Shown here: positions 1 through 9,552 of the stretch, piece after piece
How positions within the stretch are numbered: position 1 is the stretch's first letter
Layout of the letters: each line of letters starts with the position of its first letter
Source: Blautia wexlerae DSM 19850
GTDB lineage: Bacteria; Bacillota; Clostridia; Lachnospirales; Lachnospiraceae
Assembly (NCBI RefSeq): GCF_025148125.1
Contig: NZ_CP102267.1
Span: forward strand, 1,312,501-1,376,500
DNA length: 64,000 nt
Reading direction: 5' to 3'
The notes under the pieces: model-generated
The model's input: the letters and a program-made list of their open reading frames with translations, nothing else
The model's database searches: none
Told to the model about the DNA's origin: nothing
Translations under genes and position numbers: made by a program

Positions 1-2617
<2,617 letters not shown>

Positions 2618-2746
2618 AAATGCTGAGAGACGGAGTCACGAAGTGACCCCCGCGGAGTACAAAACTCAATCAGCAACGCAGGAAGTTAATTCTCAAGGAA
2701 ATGTCAACATGTATGTAGTTTTGAAAGTATGTATAATATACTTTGT

Positions 2747-2817
2747 AGGGGATTGGTCAAATGGTATGATAGGGGTCTCCAAAACCTTTGGTGGGAGTTC
2801 GATTCTCTCATCCCCTG
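2747..2817 (+). tRNA. tRNA-Trp (CCA)
   Basis: A cloverleaf can be drawn by hand. The acceptor stem AGGGGAT pairs with ATCCCCT, the anticodon stem GGGGT/ACCTT encloses the loop CTCCAAA with anticodon CCA, and the T arm is GGGAG-TTCGATT-CTCTC. The discriminator base is G, as usual for Trp, and CCA is not encoded. It lies 130 bp after the 23S 3' end. A TATAAT hexamer sits just upstream (2732-2737) without a clear -35, so it may be part of the rRNA transcript or have its own start. Confidence 0.93.
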
Positions 2818-2887
2818 CTCGAAACCCTTGAAAATAAAGGCTTTTGCGCGTCTTCGTCTTCACGGGTAATCACAGGAGTAATCAAAG

Positions 2888-2932
2888 AAATATCATATGA
2901 GTCTATTAAACTAGATTCTATGATATTTTTTT
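2888..2932 (+). terminator. Rho-independent terminator after rRNA/tRNA-Trp
   Basis: A long stem of about 17 bp with one bulged T and a six-base loop (arms 2888-2905 and 2912-2928) is followed by a T-run. It is the first strong terminator after the 23S-tRNA unit. Confidence 0.8.
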
Positions 2933-2946
2933 ATTTGCCAAAAACA

Positions 2947-2999
2947 GAGCTGTCAAGAATTTTAATCTTTATAAGAAGGAAGAAAATACTTGACAGCTC
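2947..2999. repeat. 11-bp inverted repeat
   Basis: GAGCTGTCAAG at 2947-2957 is exactly inverted as CTTGACAGCTC at 2989-2999, with 31 bp between. It lies between the rRNA terminator and the IS110 element. It could be an old insertion-element end or a DNA-binding site. There is no gene in 2818-3114 that I can support. Confidence 0.5.
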
Positions 3000-3114
3000 G
3001 TACACTGATTATTTCTCATAATAAATAGAAAGGGGCTATCTATTTTCCGACAGACAATCATGAGAAAATCTCACCACAATAAATGAAAACTGGATACTAG
3101 CTATACGTTATGTA

Positions 3115-3207
3115 GTGGTATACTTAAGGTGCCGAATAAGATCGGAAGGGGATTGGTGCTTACAAGCCCGTCCGACAGACTGATTTTCAGCTCCTTAGGT
3201 GTACCAC
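3115..3207 (+). ncRNA. Candidate bridge RNA region of the IS110 element
   Basis: GTGGTATACTTAAGG (3115-3129) pairs with CCTTAGGTGTACCAC (3193-3207) over 15 bp with two G-U pairs. Inside is a second pairing, TCGGA (from 3152) with TCCGA (from 3171). The outer stem is followed by TTTTTGTTT. IS110-subgroup elements are known to encode a bridge RNA in the non-coding left end upstream of the transposase, which matches this position. Function as a bridge RNA is an inference from position and structure. Further small hairpins continue to about 3280. Confidence 0.5.
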
Positions 3208-3297
3208 TTTTTGTTTCCATCGGGTTTTGATGAGGACGCAGGACAGCCAACAATTAAGCAAGGAGCTGCATCGGCTTATGCGAAGGAGGTTTGCTTT

Positions 3298-4514
3298 ATG
3301 GAAGTATTGTATAAGCGGTGTTGTGGGATTGACATTCATAAAAATATGATGGTAGCCTGTATTTTTACGAGTGTCAGAAAAAAAGAAATCCGTCAGTTTT
3401 CAACAATGACGGAAGATATTCTCCAATTAGTTTCGTGGCTGAAAGAAACAGATTGTGAGATGGCTGCCATGGAAAGTACGGGCTCTTATTGGAAACCTGT
3501 ATATAATATATTTGAAGAAGAACAGATACCGATCATGGTTGTGAATGCGCAGCATATCAAAGGAGTTCCCGGACGTAAGACGGATGTAAAAGATGCAGAG
3601 TGGATTGCCAATCTGGTACGCCATGGATTAGTAAAAGCAAGTTACATACCAAATAGGGATCAAAGAGAACTGCGAGAAATAACCCGTTACCGCCAGGAGA
3701 TAACTGAAGAACGTGCTCGTGAATTAAATCGAATCCAGGCTGTGTTAGAAGGCTGCAATGTTAAATTGAGCAGTGTAATTACCGATATCAGCGGAAAAAG
3801 CGGTATGACAATTTTAAAGGCAATTGTATCTGGAGAAACAGATCCGGTTGTTTTAAGTGAACTTGCCGAAGGAAGAGCCAGAGATAAAATTCCAGAAATG
3901 CAGAAATCCCTACAAGGACGGATATCAGAACATCAGCAAAAAATGTTGAAACATCAACTTGGGCATATTGAAAGCCTGACCGCTTTAATTATGGATTTAG
4001 ATGCAGATATTAAAAAAAAACAGAATCCATAAATTGGGCAATCGAAGCTTTGGATGATATGCCTGGGATTGGAAGAAAAAGTGCAGAACGAATTTTAGCG
4101 GAAACTGGTGTGGAAATGGAGCACTTTCAAAATGAATCCCGTTTCAGCTCATGGGCGGGGCTTGTGCCTGAGTGTAAGGAAAGCGCCGGAAAAAAGATGA
4201 GTACACGAATACGGAAAGGAAATAAATATTTGAAAGCAACGCTGGTGGAATGTGCTCGTGCTGGAATACGAAACAAGCAAAGTTATCTCTACTCCCGTTA
4301 TCAAAGAATTGCCGCGCGCAGAGGTGGGAAAAGGGCTTTAATTGCAGTAGCCCATACCATGTTAATCGCGATTTATCATATACTAAAAGAGAAAGTTCCT
4401 TATCATGACCTTGGAGCGGACTACTACTCCGTTATCAATCAAGAAAAGATAATCAATAGGAATATTCGTACATTAGAAAAGTTAGGGGTAAATGTAATGA
4501 TTCAGCCGAAATGA
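3298..4514 (+). pseudogene. IS110-family transposase, frameshifted
   Basis: The start is ATG 3298, preceded by AAGGAGG. The N-terminal part (3298-4032) carries the CGIDIHK motif of the DEDD RuvC-like domain and further IS110 features such as ESTGSYW and the KTDVKDAEW block. The frame then stops, and the C-terminal Transposase_20 part (PGIGRKSAERILAETG; catalytic-Ser region SSWAGLVPE) continues to 4514 in the -1 frame. The change of frame falls at a run of nine A (4012-4020). Read through the shift, the protein would be about 405 aa, normal for the family. It is either a broken copy or one using slippage on the A-run. IS110 genes are normally a single frame, so I favour disruption. Confidence 0.85.
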
Positions 4515-4543
4515 ATCTCTTTAACTGTATAATTAAGAGAAGG

Positions 4544-4573
4544 AAATAAGCCCGCCAAAAGGCGAGCTTATTT
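4544..4573. terminator. Hairpin terminator downstream of IS110 transposase
   Basis: AAATAAGCCCGCC (4544-4556), a four-base AAAA loop and GGCGAGCTTATTT (4561-4573) form a stem with one mismatch. A/T-rich tails on both sides make it plausibly bidirectional, serving the transposase on plus and the kinase gene on minus. Confidence 0.7.
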
Positions 4574-4628
4574 AGAATGCTTGTTTATAGGTTATCGCTG
4601 AACTACGTTTTCAAGACAGCCCCATTTT

Positions 4629-5930
4629 TTATGATTTTAAAGTGATAATGGTGTGGAACGTGGAACTGGAGTCATCATAATACATTTGAAGATTACCTCC
4701 ATGTTTTTTTGTGACTTTTTTTATACTTTTTATACCATAACCGTGTTTTGTGGTATTTTCTTTATTGGATATTGGAAGATGATCAGAATCATATGCCGGA
4801 GCAGTTCGGCATGAATTAATAACAACAATAACAATAAAAGGAGAGTTCTCTTTTTTCTGTGCTGTTACTTCGATAAAAGCTTCTGGTATTTTTTCTACTG
4901 CTTCAAAAGCGTTATCCATGAGATTACAAAATAAAGAAGTTAGATCATAAGGAGAAAATTGTTTTAAAATATTACTTCGGATATCTGCATGGAAGCTGAT
5001 GCTTTTTATGCTGCATTGTCGTTGGTAACGGCCAAGGATAGCGTTTAAAATTTCATTATCGCAAATTCTGGCTGGCTCCTGCAGATCAGATGAATCAAGA
5101 AGCTGACAGATGTAAGCATTTATTTTTGAAGTGTCCTTTTTTTCATTCAATAATTTGATAGTTTGCAGGTGCTTTTTGATGTCATGAATCAGGATATTCC
5201 GATTTTCCGTCTGAGAAAGAAGCATTTTATAATATTCTGCAGAATCAGCTTCTTTTTGAAGCAAAAGCTGCATATCAGTGAATTCTATGTTTCGACGATG
5301 ATTATATTGATTCATTCCAAATACCAGAAGATTAATAAAAAGAATAAGCACTGTACTCAGCGTTACCATAATATTTATTGGTGCTATAAACACAAAATGT
5401 TCCCCAATATTAAAAAAAGTTATTATTATAAACAGACAGGAAACAGGAATCAACATCAAAATAAAATCTGTATAATCAATATAGTTTTCCTGTTTAGGAT
5501 CTGTTTTTTTGAAAAAATGCATAAGCAGATAAATAATTGTAAGGAATAAAATCTTGCTGGACAATGTATATATAATTAAACCGCCCTTCGTATTTTCAAG
5601 AAAATGTGGGGCGAACTGAGACATAAAGCTAAACATAAAAAGCTCAGAAAGTCCCATTATGGTTGTTAAAATAGCGGAATGAAATATTGCAATTAACAGA
5701 TCAATTTTAAACTGTATATATAAAAACAGAAAGTTTATCAGAAAGTATACAATAATGTTAAGCCAGACTTTTTCCATGAAAGAGAAAAGGAATAAAATGC
5801 CATAAAGAAAGCATATAAATGATATTTTTACTTTAGCGGAATGAGCAGATAAAAACAGGCTGGAAGAATACTGCCACATAATGATTGCTTCGATTAGAAA
5901 ACTAAAAAATAATAGTAAGATATGTTCCAT
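4629..5930 (-). CDS. AgrC-like membrane sensor histidine kinase (GHKL)
   Basis: This is a peptide-pheromone sensor kinase of the AgrC type, 433 aa. The first ~205 residues are strongly hydrophobic with about six to seven membrane segments, the typical pheromone-sensing domain. The histidine box is ILIHDIKKHL (His249), the N box is NLMDNAFEAV (about 336-345) and the G box is HGYGIKSI (about 396-403). The start at 5930 is chosen because it follows the regulator stop by 7 bp with an AGGTAAAG ribosome site; an upstream extension would overlap the regulator gene by over 130 bp. It forms a two-gene operon with the LytTR regulator, divergent from the secreted-protein genes. Its presumed ligand is the processed peptide of the agrD-like gene at 12006, an inference from context. 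Confidence 0.88.
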   Translation of the reverse strand: MEHILLLFFSFLIEAIIMWQYSSSLFLSAHSAKVKISFICFLYGILFLFSFMEKVWLNIIVYFLINFLFLYIQFKIDLLIAIFHSAILTTIMGLSELFMFSFMSQFAPHFLENTKGGLIIYTLSSKILFLTIIYLLMHFFKKTDPKQENYIDYTDFILMLIPVSCLFIIITFFNIGEHFVFIAPINIMVTLSTVLILFINLLVFGMNQYNHRRNIEFTDMQLLLQKEADSAEYYKMLLSQTENRNILIHDIKKHLQTIKLLNEKKDTSKINAYICQLLDSSDLQEPARICDNEILNAILGRYQRQCSIKSISFHADIRSNILKQFSPYDLTSLFCNLMDNAFEAVEKIPEAFIEVTAQKKENSPFIVIVVINSCRTAPAYDSDHLPISNKENTTKHGYGIKSIKKVTKKHGGNLQMYYDDSSSTFHTIITLKS

Positions 5931-5937
5931 AAAATCT

Positions 5938-6645
5938 TTACCTCGTACTTTCAAGATATAGAAGATAAGCATTTTTAAATGCTGTATATTTTCGGCGTGT
6001 AAGGTATGCAGTAAATGAATTGCTGAACATATGTATAGTAGTGTGATCAAAATCTGTAATATGTTCGAAATTAACAATAAAACTTCGGTGTGACTGAAAA
6101 AAACTGTTTTCAGGTAGATGCTCTGCCCAGTAGTTCATATTGTGAACAGAAATATAATCTTTTTGGATTGTGTGTACAATTATTTTTCGCCCTTGGGCCT
6201 CAATGGCAATAATATAGGAAGAGGGAACAGTATAAATTCCATCATGTGTTTCTATGGGAATTATTTGTGTCATCGTATTGTAATAGGTTAATGCATCTTT
6301 CAAATTTCTGAGAAATCGTTGCTTATTCAATGGCTTTGAAAGATAACGGAATACATGAAAACGCATGGCTTCATCCAGATACTCAGAATATGAGGTAACA
6401 ACAAAAATGATTACATTTCTGTTTTGGGATTTTAACTCGTTTCCAACATAAATTCCATTCATACCAGGCATTTCTATATCAAGAAAAACTATATCTTTAG
6501 AACCTTTGTCCATTAAAAGACTTTCCCCATTTGAGTAGGATATAATTTCAGGCATCTTAAGATGAGCAGATTCAAAATAATATTTTAATAATTTATATAT
6601 ATGTTCCAGAATTAATGTGTCATCATCACAAATAAGAATCCGCAT
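5938..6645 (-). CDS. AgrA-like response regulator (REC-LytTR)
   Basis: A 235-aa two-domain regulator. The receiver domain at the N terminus has the acidic triad DDD at 7-9, the phospho-acceptor Asp56 in FLDIEMPG and the conserved Lys of LSKPL. The C-terminal half (about 130-235) is a LytTR DNA-binding domain, recognisable by the IIAIEAQGRKI...SFFQSHRSFIVN pattern. It lies immediately upstream of the AgrC-like kinase on the same strand. The family binds imperfect direct repeats upstream of target promoters; likely targets are the agrD and secreted-protein promoters in this island. Its first 51 codons are duplicated in truncated form at 8806-8958. Confidence 0.9.
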   Translation of the reverse strand: MRILICDDDTLILEHIYKLLKYYFESAHLKMPEIISYSNGESLLMDKGSKDIVFLDIEMPGMNGIYVGNELKSQNRNVIIFVVTSYSEYLDEAMRFHVFRYLSKPLNKQRFLRNLKDALTYYNTMTQIIPIETHDGIYTVPSSYIIAIEAQGRKIIVHTIQKDYISVHNMNYWAEHLPENSFFQSHRSFIVNFEHITDFDHTTIHMFSNSFTAYLTRRKYTAFKNAYLLYLESTR

Positions 6646-6792
6646 TCTATATCACCAGACTTTCTTTTAAATATATTCATCATATCATATACATATAGAA
6701 CTTGCAAAGGATGTACATGAAAAGACAAAATGATAGCATTTTTGGTTGTATATTCAGAACTAAGATAGCTTCTTGAAAAAACAATAAGGGAA

Positions 6793-6829
6793 AAAAAAGA
6801 ACAGTGGGAATATTCGACTGTTCTTTTTT
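6793..6829. terminator. Hairpin AAGAACAGT...ACTGTTCTT, bidirectional
   Basis: The arms pair over at least 9 bp, with A-run before and T-run after. It corresponds to the hairpin at 11332-11360 that ends the XRE regulator gene in copy 2, so here it is a leftover of the deleted XRE gene of copy 1. Confidence 0.7.
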
Positions 6830-6870
6830 GTATGCCTGTCAAAATGATATAAGTGAATTTGTAATATGCC

Positions 6871-6922
6871 ACAGATCCCTGGTCTGTTTCTAAAAATGAG
6901 AAAAGACCAAAAAGAGACTTAA
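6871..6922 (+). pseudogene. agrB 3' remnant
   Basis: Sequence from about 6871 matches the last ~17 codons of the intact agrB-like gene (12690-12736), including the GACCAAAAAGAG block and the stop. Just before it, 6830-6870 matches the end of the XRE gene (11361-11404 region). The two are joined directly, so the XRE gene, agrD and most of agrB were lost from copy 1 by an internal deletion of about 1.3 kb. Confidence 0.75.
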
Positions 6923-6945
6923 AATGTCGATTCATGCAAAATGGG

Positions 6946-7012
6946 TTGAAAATTACAAAAAAGTATAGATAATAACACTTGTCATTGATTTTACTGCAAA
7001 TTACGCGCGTAA
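6946..7012 (+). promoter_or_regulatory. Promoter and palindromic operator of secreted-protein gene, copy 1
   Basis: TTGAAA (6946-6951), a 16-bp spacer and GATAAT (6968-6973) form a plausible sigma-A promoter. Downstream are TTGTCATTGATTT (6979-6991), also present upstream of agrD in the opposite orientation, and a perfect palindrome TTACGCGCGTAA (7001-7012). The whole block is conserved in copy 2 (12760-12826). Regulator identity is unknown; the LytTR or XRE protein of the island are candidates. Confidence 0.55.
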
Positions 7013-7064
7013 AGAAACATTACAAATGTCCTAAGGATTTGTGAAAGAAAAGAGGAAACAGATT

Positions 7065-7448
7065 ATGATGAATAAAAAAATCAAAAGAATCTTTTGCGGA
7101 TTAACTGCATCTTTATGCATGGTTGGAAGTACTGTACCAGCCATGGCACAGACTGTGAGCTTTGATATTACCGTACCGGGAGATATCTTATCCCAGAGAG
7201 CTAAAAAGGCTGATTATGAACAGAGATTTTATGTAACAGGAAATTCATTTAACAAAATAGGAACCTTGCACTGTACATCAATTAATAGGAAATTTAGTTC
7301 GATAAAATCAAATGTTGCTTCTATTAATCCAAATAAATTATCAGATAAGGCTTTTTATCTTACAGATGCTCCGGCAGAGCAGTATTATTATATGACAACA
7401 TCTGCAAGTGTTTCAAATCTGCATGTAACAGGACGATATACTCCGTGA
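7065..7448 (+). CDS. Secreted 127-aa protein of unknown function, copy 1
   Basis: The start is the ATG-ATG pair at 7065 with AGAGGA upstream, identical to copy 2; a GTG at 7041 is less likely. Residues 1 to about 26 are a Sec signal peptide (basic MMNKKIKR, hydrophobic core, cleavage after AMA). The mature ~100 residues begin with TVSFDITVPGDI and end with SNLHVTGRYTP, contain one Cys and look beta-rich. I do not recognise the family. The paralogue at 12879 is near-identical at both ends but diverged in the middle. The gene lies downstream of agr-like regulators and upstream of a lipoprotein gene, so an exported effector (bacteriocin-like or surface protein) under peptide control is possible but unproven. 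Confidence 0.8.
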   Translation: MMNKKIKRIFCGLTASLCMVGSTVPAMAQTVSFDITVPGDILSQRAKKADYEQRFYVTGNSFNKIGTLHCTSINRKFSSIKSNVASINPNKLSDKAFYLTDAPAEQYYYMTTSASVSNLHVTGRYTP

Positions 7449-7469
7449 TGTTATTTTTTCTATAATGGA

Positions 7470-7509
7470 TACCCAGAGAAGATACTGATTATTGTATCTT
7501 CTCTGGGTA
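7470..7509 (+). other. Perfect 16-bp intergenic RNA hairpin
   Basis: Arms 7470-7485 and 7494-7509 are perfectly complementary with an 8-base loop. It lies between the secreted-protein stop and the lipoprotein ribosome site and has no T-run. A hairpin of the same size and position but entirely different sequence is in copy 2 (13304-13340). Roles as an mRNA stabiliser or an attenuator of downstream expression are possible. Confidence 0.75.
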
Positions 7510-7528
7510 GTGGTAAGGGAGAAAAATT

Positions 7529-8623
7529 ATGATTAAAAAACTATTATTATATTTAATATTAGGGGTAATAACTATAGGTTCGGGATGTGGGAAAAATGTA
7601 ACTTCAGAAAAAAGCAATATTGTAAATAGACAGGAAAATGATAAAGCTGAAGTTGAGAAAGCTTTTCCGAGGACGTGTAATATAGAATCAAAATCCGGGA
7701 AAGTCAAATTTAATTGTACATTGGAATTACCAGAAAGTCTGAATGGAAGAACTATACAGAAAACTTCTGTAGAAGGTGTACATAATTATAATAGGGACAA
7801 GGCATATTCTTTGTTTGCAGGAGGAAAAGAGATATCTGAGAAACACCAATATGGTGATGACAATAATGGTTTTGATTGTTATAGATTTTCTGATGGAACA
7901 AGCCTTGAAGTAGGTTCAACTTTTCGTTGGTCCAGTGCTACTTCTTCTTTTTATTCATATCTTGGAGTGCAACAGTCAGATTATATAGACTTGTTTTCGG
8001 GTGGAGCAGTTTCCCTTGACAAAGACAACTGTATTTCAGAAGTAAAAAATGACATAAATGAACTTGGATATGATGCAGAGAATTTTTCTTTTCAGGCGTT
8101 TCCCTTAAGTGTTGACGGAATGAGAAAATTAAGAAATGAGGAATTAAATGATGGTTTGCTGGAAGAAGGACAAACGAATGAACCCACATCAGACGATGAA
8201 GCGTACTTTATCTATGCCTATCAGGAAAATACCGGAATTCCTGTATTTCATGAATTAATGAGCGTTGCAGAGCAATTATCGGATGATTCTCCAGATAATG
8301 CACCTGTACAGGCCATTTATTCTGCCCGTGGTCTGGAAGAATTAAGTATAGATTATATTTATGACTTTAAAAATGAACAGAATACGGTAACACTGAAACC
8401 TTTTGAAGAAATTGCGTCAGTAGTAGAAGAGAAATATGAAAACATATTGAATGATGCAAAATATGAAATTACACGGGCTAAATTATATGAACGTGTTTAT
8501 ACAGATGAGAATCAGAAATATGCAGAAGAACCAGTCTGGTATTTTGAGGTAAATGATGGCAGTAGAAAAACAGTAATGTTAGTCAATGCGGAAACCGGTA
8601 AAGAAATTAATTTACCATCATAG
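7529..8623 (+). CDS. Putative lipoprotein, 364 aa, copy 1
   Basis: The N terminus MIKKLLLYLILGVITIGSGC is a lipoprotein signal with the lipobox Cys at residue 20, so the mature protein should be anchored on the outer face of the membrane. The body is hydrophilic and acidic. The C-terminal ~90 residues include AEEPVWYFEV and LVNAETGKEI, reminiscent of PepSY-like folds, but I cannot assign a family. The paralogue at 13361 is highly similar, with a diverged stretch around residues 95-120. It follows the secreted protein after a hairpin and precedes the 72/95-aa membrane protein by 9 bp. Immunity, chaperone or processing roles are speculative. Confidence 0.75.
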   Translation: MIKKLLLYLILGVITIGSGCGKNVTSEKSNIVNRQENDKAEVEKAFPRTCNIESKSGKVKFNCTLELPESLNGRTIQKTSVEGVHNYNRDKAYSLFAGGKEISEKHQYGDDNNGFDCYRFSDGTSLEVGSTFRWSSATSSFYSYLGVQQSDYIDLFSGGAVSLDKDNCISEVKNDINELGYDAENFSFQAFPLSVDGMRKLRNEELNDGLLEEGQTNEPTSDDEAYFIYAYQENTGIPVFHELMSVAEQLSDDSPDNAPVQAIYSARGLEELSIDYIYDFKNEQNTVTLKPFEEIASVVEEKYENILNDAKYEITRAKLYERVYTDENQKYAEEPVWYFEVNDGSRKTVMLVNAETGKEINLPS

Positions 8624-8632
8624 GAGATTGAT

Positions 8633-8851
8633 ATGAGCAGTTCTACAATTCCATATTGTGCAGTAGAAGAAAGAAGAAGATTAAACCAGTGTATGGAAAA
8701 AACATCGAATGATTATGAAAAGGAAATATACAGAAAAATTCGCGATATGCCGGTTCCGTATGAAAAACTAAATGAAATATTAGAGAATAGCAGAGATATT
8801 ATCATATCTTTAGAACCCTTGTCCATTAAAAGACTTTCCCCATTTGAGTAG
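8633..8851 (+). pseudogene. Truncated copy of the 95-aa tail-anchored protein
   Basis: The first ~59 residues (MSSSTIPYCAVEERRRLN... to DIIIS) match the intact protein at 14468-14755. After codon ~59 the reading frame runs into antisense regulator sequence (LEPLSIKRLSPFE) and stops, so the membrane segment is lost. The junction lies at 8804-8808 (ATATC, shared by both parental sequences), a microhomology recombination scar. If translated, the product is 72 aa and soluble. The ABC transporter genes that follow in copy 2 are missing here. Confidence 0.8.
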
Positions 8852-8958
8852 GATATAATTTCAGGCATCTTAAGATGAGCAGATTCAAAATAATGTTTTA
8901 ATAATTTATATATATGTTCCAGAATTAATGTGTCATCATCACAAATAAGAATCCGCAT
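8806..8958 (-). pseudogene. 5' fragment of the agrA-like regulator
   Basis: Fifty-one codons nearly identical to the start of the regulator at 6645 (MRILICDDDTLILEHIYK...), ending at the duplication junction just before the phospho-acceptor Asp. The upstream ~100 bp up to the IS66 insertion also match the region upstream of the intact gene. A read-through product would lack Asp56 and the DNA-binding domain. Confidence 0.85.
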
Positions 8959-9118
8959 TCTATATCATCAGACGTTCTTTTAAATATATTCATCATATCA
9001 TATACATATAGAACCTGCAAAGGATGTACATGAAAAGATAAAATAGATGAATTTTTGGTTGTTACTGTTCAAAGGTATGTATAAGTCATTGTAAAAAGTG
9101 ACGAAATTATTTTCTCTA

Positions 9119-9192
9119 TTTTGTGGATAATTATCTTCAGCAGAAAAAACTGTATTTATAGTTTTTTCTGCTGAAGATAATTATCCACAAAA
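9119..9192. repeat. 33-bp perfect hairpin with DnaA-box-like sequences in the IS66 left end
   Basis: Arms 9119-9151 and 9160-9192 are perfectly complementary around an 8-base loop. Each arm holds a match to the DnaA-box consensus (TGTGGATAA 9122-9130; TTATCCACA 9181-9189). A third TTATCCACA lies at 9268-9276. The hairpin could block read-through transcription into the transposase, a common device in insertion sequences. The DnaA sites may be coincidental to the arm symmetry except for the third. Confidence 0.85.
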
Positions 9193-9363
9193 GTTATACA
9201 CCGAATCCTATCCATTCTTTCAGACAGAGGCCTTATATCTACTCATTTCCAATCTTATAATGGAGATTTATCCACAGTCAGATTGCCCAATGGGTCATTT
9301 CCGGAAATTCGCTTTTTTCCTGCATTTCTGCTATACTTTTTTCAAGAAAGAGAGGTTGTTTTT

Positions 9364-9528
9364 ATGGAGATTGATTTTATACAGGAACTAAAAAAACGTG
9401 ATGAACTTCTTGACGGCTATCTCAGGCAGATCGAGATCCAGGAGGAATTCATCCAGAAACAGAAAGAGCTGATCGAATATCTCGAGGATCATATCTCAAA
9501 GATCACAGATATCGTCAGCAGTGTTTAG
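9364..9528 (+). CDS. Small coiled-coil protein of the IS66 element
   Basis: A 54-aa protein starting at ATG 9364 after AGAGAGG; an upstream in-frame start would include an implausible hydrophobic leader without a ribosome site. It is almost entirely charged and helical (EFIQKQKELIEYLEDHI), with heptad-like spacing of Ile/Leu. It lies 24 bp before the transposase gene and is probably co-transcribed. Position and size recall the accessory genes of IS66 elements, but it does not resemble TnpA or TnpB. It could be a dimerisation partner or regulator of the transposase. Confidence 0.65.
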   Translation: MEIDFIQELKKRDELLDGYLRQIEIQEEFIQKQKELIEYLEDHISKITDIVSSV

Positions 9529-9552
9529 CAGGACTGTACCGGAGGAAAACGT

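Larger units (their letters stand above)
3100..4520 (+). mobile_element. IS110-family insertion sequence (approximate limits)
   Basis: The element is defined by its DEDD/RuvC-like plus Transposase_20-type transposase and by a long structured region 5' of the gene. IS110-family elements have no terminal inverted repeats and make little or no target duplication, so the exact ends cannot be read from a single copy. The limits given are only the span of the structured RNA region plus the gene. The 3' flank has a terminator at 4544-4573. Confidence 0.6.

Noticed and set aside
2633..2646. Short hairpin GTCAC-GAA-GTGAC as rRNA terminator
   Set aside because: Only five pairs and no T-run; the hairpin at 2888-2932 is a far better terminator.
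5931..6077. N-terminal extension of the AgrC-like kinase
   Set aside because: It would overlap the regulator gene by about 140 bp, while the ATG at 5930 has a ribosome site right after the regulator stop.
6612..6935. 107-codon minus-strand frame upstream of the LytTR regulator
   Set aside because: It runs through a terminator hairpin and the XRE/agrB remnants and has no ribosome site or family likeness.
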